Positions 13,911 to 26,600 of a stretch of 64,000 nt of DNA are shown piece by piece. The stretch covers positions 36,423,375 through 36,487,374 of the forward strand of contig NC_080181.1 in NCBI RefSeq assembly GCF_950295315.1, written 5' to 3'. The first letter of the stretch is position 1. Every line of letters begins with the position of its first letter. Source of the DNA: Erinaceus europaeus. Lineage: Eukaryota > Chordata > Mammalia > Eulipotyphla > Erinaceidae. The translations under genes and the position numbers were made by a program. The notes under the pieces are model-generated. The model had not been told where the DNA came from and ran no database searches. It saw only the letters and a program-made list of their open reading frames with translations.

Positions 13911-15240
13911 CCTAGGCACAATCAACACAAACCACTTGCACCTGTGTGCGAATCTCCAAAATAAAAAAAAAACTAGGTGCAATCAAGACAAACCACTTGC
14001 ACATGTGTGCGAATCTACAACAAAAAAAACCAAGGCGTAATCAAGAGAAACCAATTGCACTGTGTGCTAATCTACAAACAACACAAACCAGGCCGCAATC
14101 AAGACAAACCAATTGTACCTGTGTACGAATCTAGAAACAACAAACACCTGGGCGCAATCAAGACAAACCCCTTGCACTTCTATGCGAATCTTCAAAAAAA
14201 AAATTCTAGGGGCAATCAAGACAAACCACTTACACCTGTGTGTGAACCTACAAAAAAAAAAAACATAGGCACAAGCAAGACAAACCACTTGCACAAGTGT
14301 GAGAATCTAAAAAAAAAATCCTACGCGCAATCAAGACAAACCACTTGCACCTGTGTGCGAAGTTTCAAAAAAAAATAGGCACAATAAAGACAAACCACTT
14401 GCACCTGTGTGCGAATCTAAAAAAAAAATGCTAGGCGCAATCAAGAAAAACCACTTGCACCTGTGTGCGAATCTTCAAAAAAAACATAGGCACAATCAAG
14501 ACAAACCACTTGAATCTGTGTGCGAATCTACAACAAAAAAAAAAAACCAAGGTGCAATCTAGAGAAACAAATTCCACCTGTGTGCGAATCTACAAACAAC
14601 ACACACCTGGGCGAAATCAATACAAAACACTTGCACCTGTGTGCGAATCTAAAAAAAAAAAAAAACCTAGGCACAATCAAGACAAACCACTTGCACCTCT
14701 GTGCGAATCTTCAAAAAAAAAAAAAAACCAAGGCGCAATCAAGACAAACCACTTGCACCTGTGTGCGAATCTACAACAAAAAAACCAAGACGTAATCAAG
14801 ACAAACCACTTTCACCTGTGTGCGAATCTACAAAAAAAAAAAAATCCTAGGCACAATCAAGACAAACCACTTGCACCTGCGTATGAATCTCCAAAAAAAA
14901 CCTAGGCGGAATCAAGACAAAACACTTGCACCTGTGTGTGAATCTACAAAAAAAAAACCTAGGCGCAATCAAGACAAAGAACTTGCACATGTTTGCGAAT
15001 CTTCAAAAAAAAAAAACCTGAGCGTAATCAAGACAAACCACTTGCACCTGTGTGTGAATCTACAAAAAAAAAAAAAACAAGGCGCAATCAAGACAAACCA
15101 CTTACACCTGTGTGCGAATCTCCAAAAAAAAAAAAAAAAAGCTAGGCGCAATCAAGATAAACCAATTTCACCTGTGTGTGAATCTACAAAAAAAAAAACC
15201 AAGGTGCAATCAATACAAACCACTTGCACCTGTGTGCGAA

Positions 15241-18200
15241 TCTTAAAAAAAGAAACCTAGGCGCTATCAAGACAAATCAATTGCACCTGTGTGCGAATCG
15301 AGAAACATCACACACCTGGGCGCAATCAAGACAAACCACATGCACCTGTGTGCGTATCTTCAAAAAAAATTATGCGTAATCAAGAAAAACCACTGCCACC
15401 TGTGTGTGAATCTACAAAAAAAAAACCTAGGCGCAATCAAGACAAACCACTTGCACATGTGTGCGAATCTCCAAAAAAAACACTAAGCGCAATCAAGACA
15501 AACCACTTGCACCTGTGTGCGAATCTTCAAAATAAAAACATAGGCACAATCAAGAAAAACCACTTGATCTTGTGTGCGAATCTACAACAAAAAAAACCAA
15601 AGGCGTAATCAAGAGAAACCAATTTCACCTGTGTGCGAATCTACAAACAACACACACCTGGGCGCAATCAAGACAAACCACTTGCACCTGTGAGCGAATC
15701 TACAAAAAAAAAAAAAAAAATCCTAGGCGCAATCAAGACAAACCACTTGCACCTGTGTACAAATCTTCCAAAAAAAAAACCTAGGGTCAATAAAGACAAA
15801 CCACTTGCACCTGTGTGCAAATCTAAAAAAAAAAAAAATCTAGGCGCAATCAAGACAAACCACTTGCACCTGTGTGCGAATCTTCAAAAAAAAAATCCTA
15901 GGCACAATCAAGACAAACCACTTGCACCTGTGTATGAATCTACAAAAAAAAACTAGGCGCAATCAATTCAAACCACTTGCACCTGTGTGCGAAACTATAA
16001 ACAACACAAACCTAGGGGCAATCATGACAAACGACTTGCACCTGGGTGGTAATCTGAAAACAACACACACCTGGGCACATTCAAGTGAAACCACTTGCAA
16101 CTGTGTGCAAATCTAAAAACAACACACACCTGGGCCGAATGAAGATCAACCAATTGCACCTGTGTGTGAATCTACAAAAAACAAAAACATAGGTGCAATC
16201 AAGACAAACCACTTGCACCTGTGGGAGAAGCTTCAAAAAAAAATAGGCACAATCAAGACAAACCACTTGCACCTGTGTGCGAATCTAAAAAAAAAATGCT
16301 AGGCGCAATCAAGACAAACCACTTGCACCTGTGTGCGAAGCTTCAAAAAAAATAGGCACAATCAAGATAAACCACTTGCACCTGTATGCGAATTTAAAAA
16401 AAAATGCTAGGCGCAATATAGACAAACCATTGCACCTGTGTGTGAATCTACAATAAAAACCTAGGCGCAATCAAGACAAACCACTTGCACCTGTTTGCGA
16501 ATCTTAAAAAAAAAATCCTAGGCGCCATCAGGACAAACCAATTGCACCTGTGTGCGAATCGAGAAACAACACACACCTTGGCGCAATCAAGACAAACCAC
16601 TTGCACCTTTGTGCGAATCTTCGAAAAAAAAAAACCTAGGCACAATCAAGACAAACCACTTGCACCTGTGTGTGAATCTACAAAAAAAACCTAGGCGCAA
16701 TCAAGACAAACCACTTGCACCTGTGTGCGAATCTTCAAAAAAAAAAAAAACCTGAGCGTAATCAAGACAAACCGCTTGCACCTGTGTGTGAATCTACAAC
16801 AAAAAAACCCAAGGAGCAATCAAGAGAAACCAATTTCACCTGTGTGCGAATCTACAAACAACACACACCTGGGCGCAATCTAGACAAAACACTTGCACCT
16901 GTGTGCGAATCTAAAAAAAAAAAAAACATAGGCACAATCAAGACAAACCACTTGCACCTGTGTGTGAATCTTCAAAAAAAAAAAAAACCTGAGCGTAATC
17001 AAGACAAACCACTTGCAACTGTGTGTGAATCTACAAAAAGAAACCAAGGCGCAATCAAGACAAACCACTTGCTCCTGTGTGCAAATCTCCAAAAAAAAAA
17101 AAAAAAAAAACTACACGCAATCAAGATAAACCAATTGTACCTGTGTGTGAATCTACAAAAAAAAAACCAAGGCGCAATCAAGACAAACCACTTGCACCTG
17201 TGTGCGAATCTAAAAAAAAAACAATCCTAGGCCCCATCAAGACAAATCAATTGCACCTGTGTGCGAATCGAGAAACAACACACACCTGGGCGCTATCAAG
17301 ACAAACCACTTGCACCTTTGTGCGAATCTTCAAAAAAAAACCTAGGCGCAATCAAAACAAACCAATTGCACCTGTGTGCGAATCTACAATAAATAAAATC
17401 CTAGGTGCAATCAACTCAAACCACTTGGACCTGTGTGCGAAACTATAAACAACACACACCAGGGGGCAATCATGACAAACCACTTGCACCTGTGTGTGAA
17501 TCTGAAAACAACACACACCTGGGCACATTCAAGTGAAACCACTTGCAACTGTGTGCAAATCTAAAAACAACACACACCTGGGCAGAATCAAGATCAACCA
17601 ATTGCACCTGTGTGTGAATCTACAAAAAAAAAAACCTAGGCACAATCAAGACAAACCACTTGCACCTGTGTGCGAAGCTTCAAAAAAATAGTCACAATCA
17701 AGACAAACCACTTGCACCTGTGTGCAAATCTACAAGAAAAAAAAACCTAGGTGCAATAAAAAAAAACCAATTTCACCTGTGTGCAAATCTACAAACAAAA
17801 CACACCTGGGCGCAATCAAGACAAACAACTTGCACCTGAGAGCGAATCTTAAAAAAAAAAAAACCTAGGTGCAATCAAGACAAACCACTGGCACCTGTGT
17901 GCGAATCTAAAAAAAAAAAACATAGGCACAATCAAGACAAACCACTTGCACCTGTGTGTGAATCTTCAAAAAAAAAAACCTGAGCGTAATCAAGACAAAC
18001 CACTTGCAACTGTGTGTGAATCTACAAAAAGAAACCAAGGCGCAATCAAGACAAACCACTTGCTCCTGTGTGCAAATCTCCAAAAAAAAAAAAAAAACTA
18101 CGCGCAGTCAAGATAAACCAATTGCACCTGTGTGTGAATCTACAAAAAAAAAAACCAAGGCGCAATCAAGACAAACCACTTGCACCTGTGTGCGAATCTA

Positions 18201-21200
18201 AAAAAAAAAACAATCCTAGGCCCCATCAAGACAAATCAATTGCACCTGTGTGCGAATCGAGAAACAACACACACCTGGGCGCTATCAAGACAAACCACTT
18301 GCACCTTTGTGCGAATCTTCAAAAAAAAACCTAGGCGCAATCAAAACAAACCAATTGCACCTGTGTGCGAATCTACAATAAATAAAATCCTAGGTGCAAT
18401 CAACTCAAACCACATGGACCTGTGTGCGAAACTATAAACAACACACACCTGGGGGCAATCATGACAAACCACTTGCACCTGTGTGTGAATCTGAAAACAA
18501 CACACACCTGGGCACATTCAAGTGAAACCACTTGCAACTGTGTGCAAATTTAAAAACATCACACACCTGGGCGGAATCACATTCAACCAATTGCACCTGG
18601 GTGTGAATCTACAAAAAACAAAAACCTAGGCGCAATCAAGACAAACCACTTGCACCTGTGTTCGAAGCTTCAAAAAAAATAGGCACAATCAAGACAAACC
18701 ACTTGCACCTGTGCGAGAATCTACAGCAAAAAAAAAACCAAGGCGTAATCAAGAGAAACCAATTGCACCTGTGTGCGAATCTACAAAGAACACACACCTG
18801 GGCGCAATCAAGACAAACCACTAGCACCTGTGTGCGAATCTAAAAAAAAAATCCTATGCGCAAACAAGACAAACCACTTGAACCTGTGTGAGAATCTAAA
18901 AAAAAAAACCTAGGCGCAATCAAGACAAACCACTTGCACCTGTGTGAGAATCTAAAAAAAAAAAAAAAAAAGCCTAGGCACAATCAAGACAGACCACTTG
19001 CACCTGTATGCGAATCTTCAAAAAAAAAAAAAAAAGTAGGCGCAATCAAGAAAAACCACTTGCTACTGTGGGCGAAACTTCAAAAAAAAAAACTCGGAAC
19101 AATCAAGACAAACCACTTGCACCTGTATGCGAATCTTAGAAAAAACAATCCTAGGCGCCATCAAGACAAACCAATTGCACCTGTGTGAGAATCGAGAAAC
19201 AACACACACCTGGGCGCAATCAAGACAAACCAGTTGCACCTTTGTGCGAATCTTCAAAAAAAAAAAAACCTAGACACAAACAAGACAAACCACTTGCACC
19301 TGTGTGTGAAACTACAAAAAAAAAAAAACCTAGGCGCAATCAACACAAACCACTTGCACCTGTGTACGAATCTTAAAAAAAAAAAACTATGCATAATCAA
19401 GACAAACCACTTGCACCTGTGTGTGAATATAGAAAAAAAAAACCTAGGCACAATCAAGACTAACCACTTGCACCTGTGTGTGAATCTTAGAAAAAACAAT
19501 CCTAGGCGCGATCAAGACAAACCAATTGCACCTGTGTGAGAATCGAGAAACAACACACACCTGGGCGCAATCAAGGCAAACCAGTTGCACCTTTGTGCGA
19601 ATCTTCAAAAAAAAAAAAACCTAGACACAATCAAGACAAACCACTTGCACCTGTGTGTGAAACTACAAAAAAAAAAAACCTAGGCGCAATCAACACAAAC
19701 CACTTGCACCTGTGTACGAATATTAAAAAAAAAAACCTGAGCATAATCAAGACAAACCACTTGCACCTGTGTGTGAATCTACAAAAAAAAAAAAACCAAG
19801 GCGGATTCAAGACAAACCACTTGCACCTGTGTGCGAATCTACAAAAAATAATATGCTAGGCTCAATCAAGACAAAACACTTGCACTTGTGTGCGAAACTA
19901 TAAACAACACACACCTGGGGTCAATCATGACAAACCACTTGCACCTATGTGGGAATCTGAAAACAACACACACCTGGGCACATTCAAGTGAAACCACTTG
20001 CAACTGTGTGCAAATCTAAAAACAACACACACCTGGGTGGAATCAAAATCAACCAATTGCACCTGTGTGTGAATCTACAAAAAACAAAAACCTATGCGCA
20101 ATCAAGAAAAACCACGTGCACCTGTGAGCGAATATTCAAAAAAAAATAGGCGCAATCAAGAGAAACCACTTACACCTTTGTGCGAATCAAAAAAAAAAAA
20201 AAAAACAATCCTAGGCCCCATAAAGACAAACCACTTGCACCTGTGTGCGAATCTTCAAAAAAAAATTATGCATAATCAAGAAAAACCACTGCCACCTGTG
20301 TGTGAATCTACAAAAAAAAAAAACCTAGGCGCCATCAAGACAAACCACTTGCACCTGTGTGCGAATATCCAAAAAAAAAAACTAAGCGCAATCAAGACAA
20401 ACCACTTACACCTGTGTGCGAATCTTCAAAATAAAAACATAGGCACAATCAAGAAAAACCACTTGCACTTGTGTGCGAATCTACAACAAAAAAAACCAAG
20501 GCGTAATCAAGAGAAACCAATTTCACCTGTGTGCGAATCTACAAACAACACACACCTGGGCGCAATCAAGACAAACCACTTGCACCTGTGTGCAAATCTA
20601 AAAAAAAAATCCTAGGCACAATCAAGACAAACCACTTGCACCTGTGTGCGAAGCTTCAAAAAAAATAGGCACAATCAAGACAAACCACTTGCACCTGTGT
20701 GCGAATCTAAAAAAAAATGCTAGGAGCAATAAACACAAACCATTTGCTCCTGTGTGTGAATCTACAAAAAAAAACCTAGGCGTATTCAAGACAAACCACT
20801 TGCACCTGTGTACGAATCTTCAAAAAAAAAAACTATGCAAAATCAAGACAAACCACATGCACCTGTGTGTGAATCTACAAAAAAAAAAACCTAGGGGCAA
20901 TCAAGACAAACCACTTGCACCTGTGTGCAAATCTAAAAAAAAAAAAACCAAGGCGCAATCAAGACAAACCACTTGCACCTGTGTGCGAATCTACAAAAAA
21001 AAAAAAAATCCTAGGCACAATCAAGACAAACCACTTGCACCTGTGCATGAATCTACAAAAAAAACCTAGGCGCAATCAAGACAAACCACTTGCACCTGTT
21101 TGCGAATCTACAAAAAATAAAATCCTAGGCGCAATCAATTCAAACCACTTGCACCTGTGTGCGAATCTAAAAAAAAAAAAATACTAGGCGCAATCAAGAA

Positions 21201-23648
21201 AAACCACTTGCACCTGTTTGCGAAGCTTCAAAAAAAAATAGGCACAATCAAGACAAACCACTTGCACCTGTGTGCGAATCTCAAAAAAAAGCTAGTCGCA
21301 ATAAAGACAAACCACTTGCACCTGTGTGAATCTACAAAAAAAAACCTAGGCGCAATCAAGACAAACCACTTGCACCTGTGTGCGAATCTTCAAAAAAAAA
21401 AAAAAACCTAGGCACAATCAAGACAAACCACTTGCACCTGTGTGTGAATCTACAAAAAAAAAAACCCAGGCGCAATCAAGACAAACCACTTGCACCTGTG
21501 TGCGAATCTTAAAAAAAAACAATCCTAGGCGCCATCAAGACAAACCAATTGCACCTGTGTGCGAATCTCCAAAAAAAAAAAAAAAACTAAGCGCAATCAA
21601 GACAAACCACTTGCACCTGTGTGCGAATCTTCAAAAAAAAAAAACATAGGCACAATCAAGAAAATCCACTTGAACCTGGGCGCAATCAAGACAAACCACA
21701 TGCACCTGTGTGCGAATCTTCAAAAAAAAAAATTATGCGTAATCAAGACAAACCACTGCCACCTGTGTGTGAATCTACAAAAAAAAACCTAGTCGCAATC
21801 AAGACAAACCACTTGCACCTGTGTGCGAATCTCCAAAAAAAAAAAACTAAGCGCAATCAAGACAAACCACTTGCACCTGTGTGCGAATCATCTAAATAAA
21901 AACATAGGCACAATCAAGAAAAACTACTTGCACTTGTGTGCGAATCTACAAAAAAAAAAAACCAAGGCGTAATCAAGAGAAACCAATTTCACCTGTGTGC
22001 GAATCTACAAACAACACACACCTGGGCGCAATCAAGAGAAACCACTTGCACCTGTGTACAAATCTTCCAAAAAAAAAAAAAAACCCTAGGGGCAATCAAG
22101 ACAAACCACTAGCACCTCTGTGCAAATCTAAAAAAAAAAAAACCTAGGTGCAATGAAGACAAACCACTTGCACCTGTGTGCGAATCTACAAAAAAAAAAT
22201 GCTAGGCGCAATCAATTCAAACCACTTGCACCTGTGTGCGAAACTATAAACAACACACACCTGGGGTCAATCATGACAAACCACTTGCACCTGTGTGGGA
22301 ATCTGAAAACAACACACACCTGGGCACATTCAAGTGAAACCACTTGCAACAGTGTGCAAATCTAAAAACTACACACACCTGGGCCGAATCAAGATCAACC
22401 AATTGCACCTGTGTGTGAATCTACAAAAAACAAAAACCTATGCGCAATCAAGACAAACCACGTGCACCTGTGAGCGAATATTCAAAAAAAAAAATAGGCG
22501 AAATCAAGAGAAACCACTTGCACCTGTGTGCGAATCTTCAAAAAAAAAAAACCTGAGCGTAATCAAGACAAACCACTTGCACCTGTGTGTGAATCTATAA
22601 CAAAAAAACCCAAGGCGCAATCAAGAGAAACCAATTTCACCTGTGTGCGAATCTACAAACAACACACACCTCGGCGCAATCAAGATAAAACACTTGCACC
22701 TGTGTGCGAATCTAAAAAAAAAAAAAAAACCTAGGAACAATCAAGACAAACCACTTGCACCTGTGTGCGAATCTTCAAAAAAAAAAAACCTGAGCGTAAT
22801 CAAGACAAACCACTGGCACCTGTGTGTGAATCTACAAAAAAAAAAAAACCAAGGCGCAATCAAGACAAACCACTTGCACCTGTGTGTGAATCTACAACGA
22901 AAAAACCCAAGGCGAAATCAAGAGAAACCAATTGCACCTGTGTGCTAATCTAAAAACAACACAAACCATGGCAAAATCAAGACAAAGCAATTGCACCTGT
23001 GTGTGAATCTACAAAAAAAAACCTAGGCGCAATCAAGACAAACCACAGGCACCTGTGTGCGAATCTCCAAAAAAAAAAAAAAAAAACCAGGCGCAATCAA
23101 GACAAACCACTTGCACCTGTGTGCAAATCAAAAAAAAAAAAATGCTAGGCGCAATAAAGACAAAACACTTGCACCTGTGTGCTAATCTTCAAAAAAAAAA
23201 AAAACTAGGCGCAATCAAGACAAACCACTTACACCTGTTTGCGAATCTAAAAAAAAACAATCTTAGGCTCCAAAAAGACAAAAGCAATTGCACCTGTGTG
23301 CGAATCTAGAAACAACAAACACCTGGGCGCAATCAAGACAAACCCCTTGCACTTGTGTGCAAATATTCAAAAAAAAAAATTCTAGGGGCAATCAAGACAA
23401 ACCACTTACACCTGTGTGTGAACCTACAAAAAAAAACATAGGCACAAGCAAGACAAACCAATTGCACCTGTGTGAGAATCTAAAAAATAATGCTAGGCGC
23501 AATAAAGACAAACCACTTGCACCTGTGTGTGAATCTACCAAAAAAACCTAGGCGCAATCAAGACAAACCACTTGCACCTGTGTGCGAATCTACAAAAAAA
23601 AAATCCTAGGCACAATCAAGACAAACCACTTGCACCTGTGTGCGAATC
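15241..23648 (+). repeat. Domain II ~9.5-kb unit, copy 1 (8.4 kb, internally rearranged)
   Basis: It matches 23,647-33,222 in order and in rare variants. Examples are the agaaacctaggcgctatcaag start (15,251 and 23,657), gagaaacatcacacacc, cacaccttggcgc (about 16,571 and 24,982) and aaatttaaaaacatcacac (18,548 and 25,962). The offset is about 8,408 bp up to 17 kb and about 7,417 bp from 18 kb, because this copy has an extra local duplication. At 21,674-21,678 it jumps to sequence that in copy 2 begins at 31,185, so about 2.1 kb present in copy 2 is missing here. Confidence 0.82.
16927..18620 (+). repeat. Local tandem duplication of ~0.99 kb inside domain II copy 1
   Basis: Sequence from 16,927 (cataggcac with a gtgtgtgaatcttc monomer) is repeated from 17,921. 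Both include the rare tacaaaaagaaaccaaggc and gctcctgtgtgcaaatctcc monomers (17,041 and 18,032, 991 bp apart), a taggccccatcaag monomer, an actataaac module and the tacaataaataaaatcc monomer. The second unit ends with aaatttaaaaacatc where the first has aaatctaaaaacaac. Copy 2 of the large unit has this segment once (from about 25,337) and ends with the aaattt form. Confidence 0.8.
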
Positions 23649-26600
23649 TTAAAAAAAGAAACCTAGGCGCTATCAAGACAAATCAATTGCACCTGTGTGC
23701 GAATCGAGAAACATCACACACCTGGGCGCAATCAAGACAAACCACATGCACCTGTGTGCGAATCTTCAAAAAAAAATTATGCGTAATCAAGAAAAACCAC
23801 TGCCACCTGTGTGTGAATCTACAAAAAAAAAAACCTAGGCGCAATCAAGACAAACCACTTGCACATGTGTGCGAATCTCCAAAAAAAAACACTAAGCGCA
23901 ATCAAGACAAACCACTTGCACCTGTGTGCGAATCTTCAAAATAAAAACATAGGCACAATCAAGAAAAACCACTTGATCTTGTGTGCGAATCTACAACAAA
24001 AAAAACCAAAGGCGTAATCAAGAGAAACCAATTTCACCTGTGTGCGAATCTACAAACAACACACACCTGGGCGCAATCAAGACAAACCACTTGCACCTGT
24101 GAGCGAATCTACAAAAAAAAAAAAAAAATCCTAGGCGCAATCAAGACAAACCACTTGCACCTGTGTACAAATCTTCCAAAAAAAAAAACCTAGGGTCAAT
24201 AAAGACAAACCACTTGCACCTGTGTGCAAATCTAAAAAAAAAAAAAATCTAGGCGCAATCAAGACAAACCACTTGCACCTGTGTGCGAATCTTCAAAAAA
24301 AAAAATCCTAGGCACAATCAAGACAAACCACTTGCACCTGTGTATGAATCTACAAAAAAAAACTAGGCGCAATCAATTCAAACCACTTGCACCTGTGTGC
24401 GAAACTATAAACAACACAAACCTAGGGGCAATCATGACAAACGACTTGCACCTGGGTGGTAATCTGAAAACAACACACACCAGGGCACATTCAAGTGAAA
24501 CCACTTGCAACTGTGTGCAAATCTAAAAACAACACACACCTGGGCTGAATGAAGATCAACCAATTGCACCTGTGTGTGAATCTACAAAAAACAAAAACAT
24601 AGGTGCAATCAAGACAAACCACTTGCACCTGTGGGAGAAGCTTCAAAAAAAATAGGCACAATCAAGACAAACCACTTGCACCTGTGTGCGAATCTAAAAA
24701 AAAAAATGCTAGGCGCAATCAAAACAAACCACTTGCACCTGTGTGCGAAGCTTCAAAAAAAATAGGCACAATCAAGACAAACCACTTGCACCTGTATGCG
24801 AATCTAAAAAAAAATGCTAGGCGCAATATAGACAAACCATTGCACCTGTGTGTGAATCTACAATAAAAACCTAGGCGCAATCAAGACAAACCACTTGCAC
24901 CTGTTTGCGAATCTTAAAAAAAAAAATCCTAGGCGCCATCAGGACAAACCAATTGCACCTGTGTGCGAATCGAGAAACAACACACACCTTGGCGCAATCA
25001 AGACAAACCACTTGCACCTTTGTGCGAATCTTCGAAAAAAAAAAACCTAGGCACAATCAAGACAAACCACTTGCACCTGTGTGTGAATCTACAAAAAAAA
25101 CCTAGACGCAATCAAGACAAACCACTTGCACCTGTGTGCGAATCTTCAAAAAAAAAAAAACCTGAGCTTAATCAAGACAAACCGCTTGCACCTGTGTGTG
25201 AATCTACAACAAAAAACCCAAGGAGCAATCAAGAGAAACCAATTTCACCTGTGTGCGAATCTACAAACAACACACACCTGGGCGCAATCTAGACAAAACA
25301 CTTGCACCTGTGTGCGAATCTAAAAAAAAAAAAAAACATAGGCACAATCAAGACAAACCACTTGCACCTGTGTGTGAATCTTCAAAAAAAAAAAACCTGA
25401 GCGTAATCAAGACAAACCACTTGCAACTGTGTGTGAATCTACAAAAAGAAACCAAGGTGCAATCAAGACAAACCACTTGCTCCTGTGTGCAAATCTCCAA
25501 AAAAAAAAAAAAAAACTACGCGCAATCAAGATAAACCAATTGCACCTGTGTGTGAATCTACAAAAAAAAAACCAAGGCGCAATCAAGACAAACCACTTGC
25601 ACCTGTGTGCGAATCTAAAAAAAAACAATCCTAGGCCCCATCAAGACAAATCAATTGCACCTGTGTGCGAATCGAGAAACAACACACACCTGGGCGCTAT
25701 CAAGACAAACCACTTGCACCTTTGTGCGAATCTTCAAAAAAAAACCTAGGCGCAATCAAAACAAACCAATTGCACCTGTGTGCGAATCTACAATAAATAA
25801 AATCCTAGGTGCAATCAACTCAAACCACTTGGACCTGTGTGCGAAACTATAAACAACACACACCCGGGGGCAATCATGACAAACCACTTGCACCTGTGTG
25901 TGAATCTGAAAACAACACACACCTGGGCACATTCAAGTGAAACCACTTGCAACTGTGAGCAAATTTAAAAACATCACACACCTGGGCGGAATCACATTCA
26001 ACCAATTGCACCTGGGTGTGAATCTACAAAAAACAAAAACCTAGGCGCAATCAAGACAAACCACTTGCACCTGTGTTCGAAGCTTCAAAAAAATAGGCAC
26101 AATCAAGACAAACCACTTGCACCTGTGCGAGAATCTACAGCAAAAAAAAAACCAAGGCGTAATCAAGAGAAACCAATTGCACCTGTGTGCGAATCTACAA
26201 AGAACACACACCTGGGCGCAATCAAGACAAACCACTAGCACCTGTGTGCGAATCTAAAAAAAAAATCCTATGCGCAAACAAGACAAACCACTTGAACCTG
26301 TGTGAGAATCTAAAAAAAAAAACCTAGGCGCAATCAAGACAAACCACTTGCACCTGTGTGAGAATCTAAAAAAAAAAAAAAAAAAGCCTAGGCACAATCA
26401 AGACAGACCACTTGCACCTGTATGCGAATCTTCAAAAAAAAAAAAAAAGTAGGCGCAATCAAGAAAAACCACTTGCACCTGTGGGCGAAACTTCAAAAAA
26501 AAAAACTCGGAACAATCAAGACAAACCACTTGCACCTGTATGCGAATCTTAGAAAAAACAATCCTAGGCGCCATCAAGACAAACCAATTGCACCTGTGTG

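Larger units (their letters stand above)
1..15240 (+). repeat. Array domain I: mosaic higher-order repeats
   Basis: Monomers here are arranged in recurrent orders. One common eight- to nine-monomer block runs: ctcggcac monomer, gaaacaacaaacacctggg monomer, ttctagggg monomer, cataggcacaagc monomer, acaagtgtgag monomer, cgaagtttc monomer, cataggcac monomer, then an aatctagag monomer. It starts near 32, 1,147, 3,784, 5,246, 7,766, 9,519 and 12,620. Spacing is uneven (about 1.1-3.1 kb), so there is no fixed higher-order period but a patchwork of duplicated blocks. No 'actataaac' module is present, which separates it from domain II. Confidence 0.8.
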
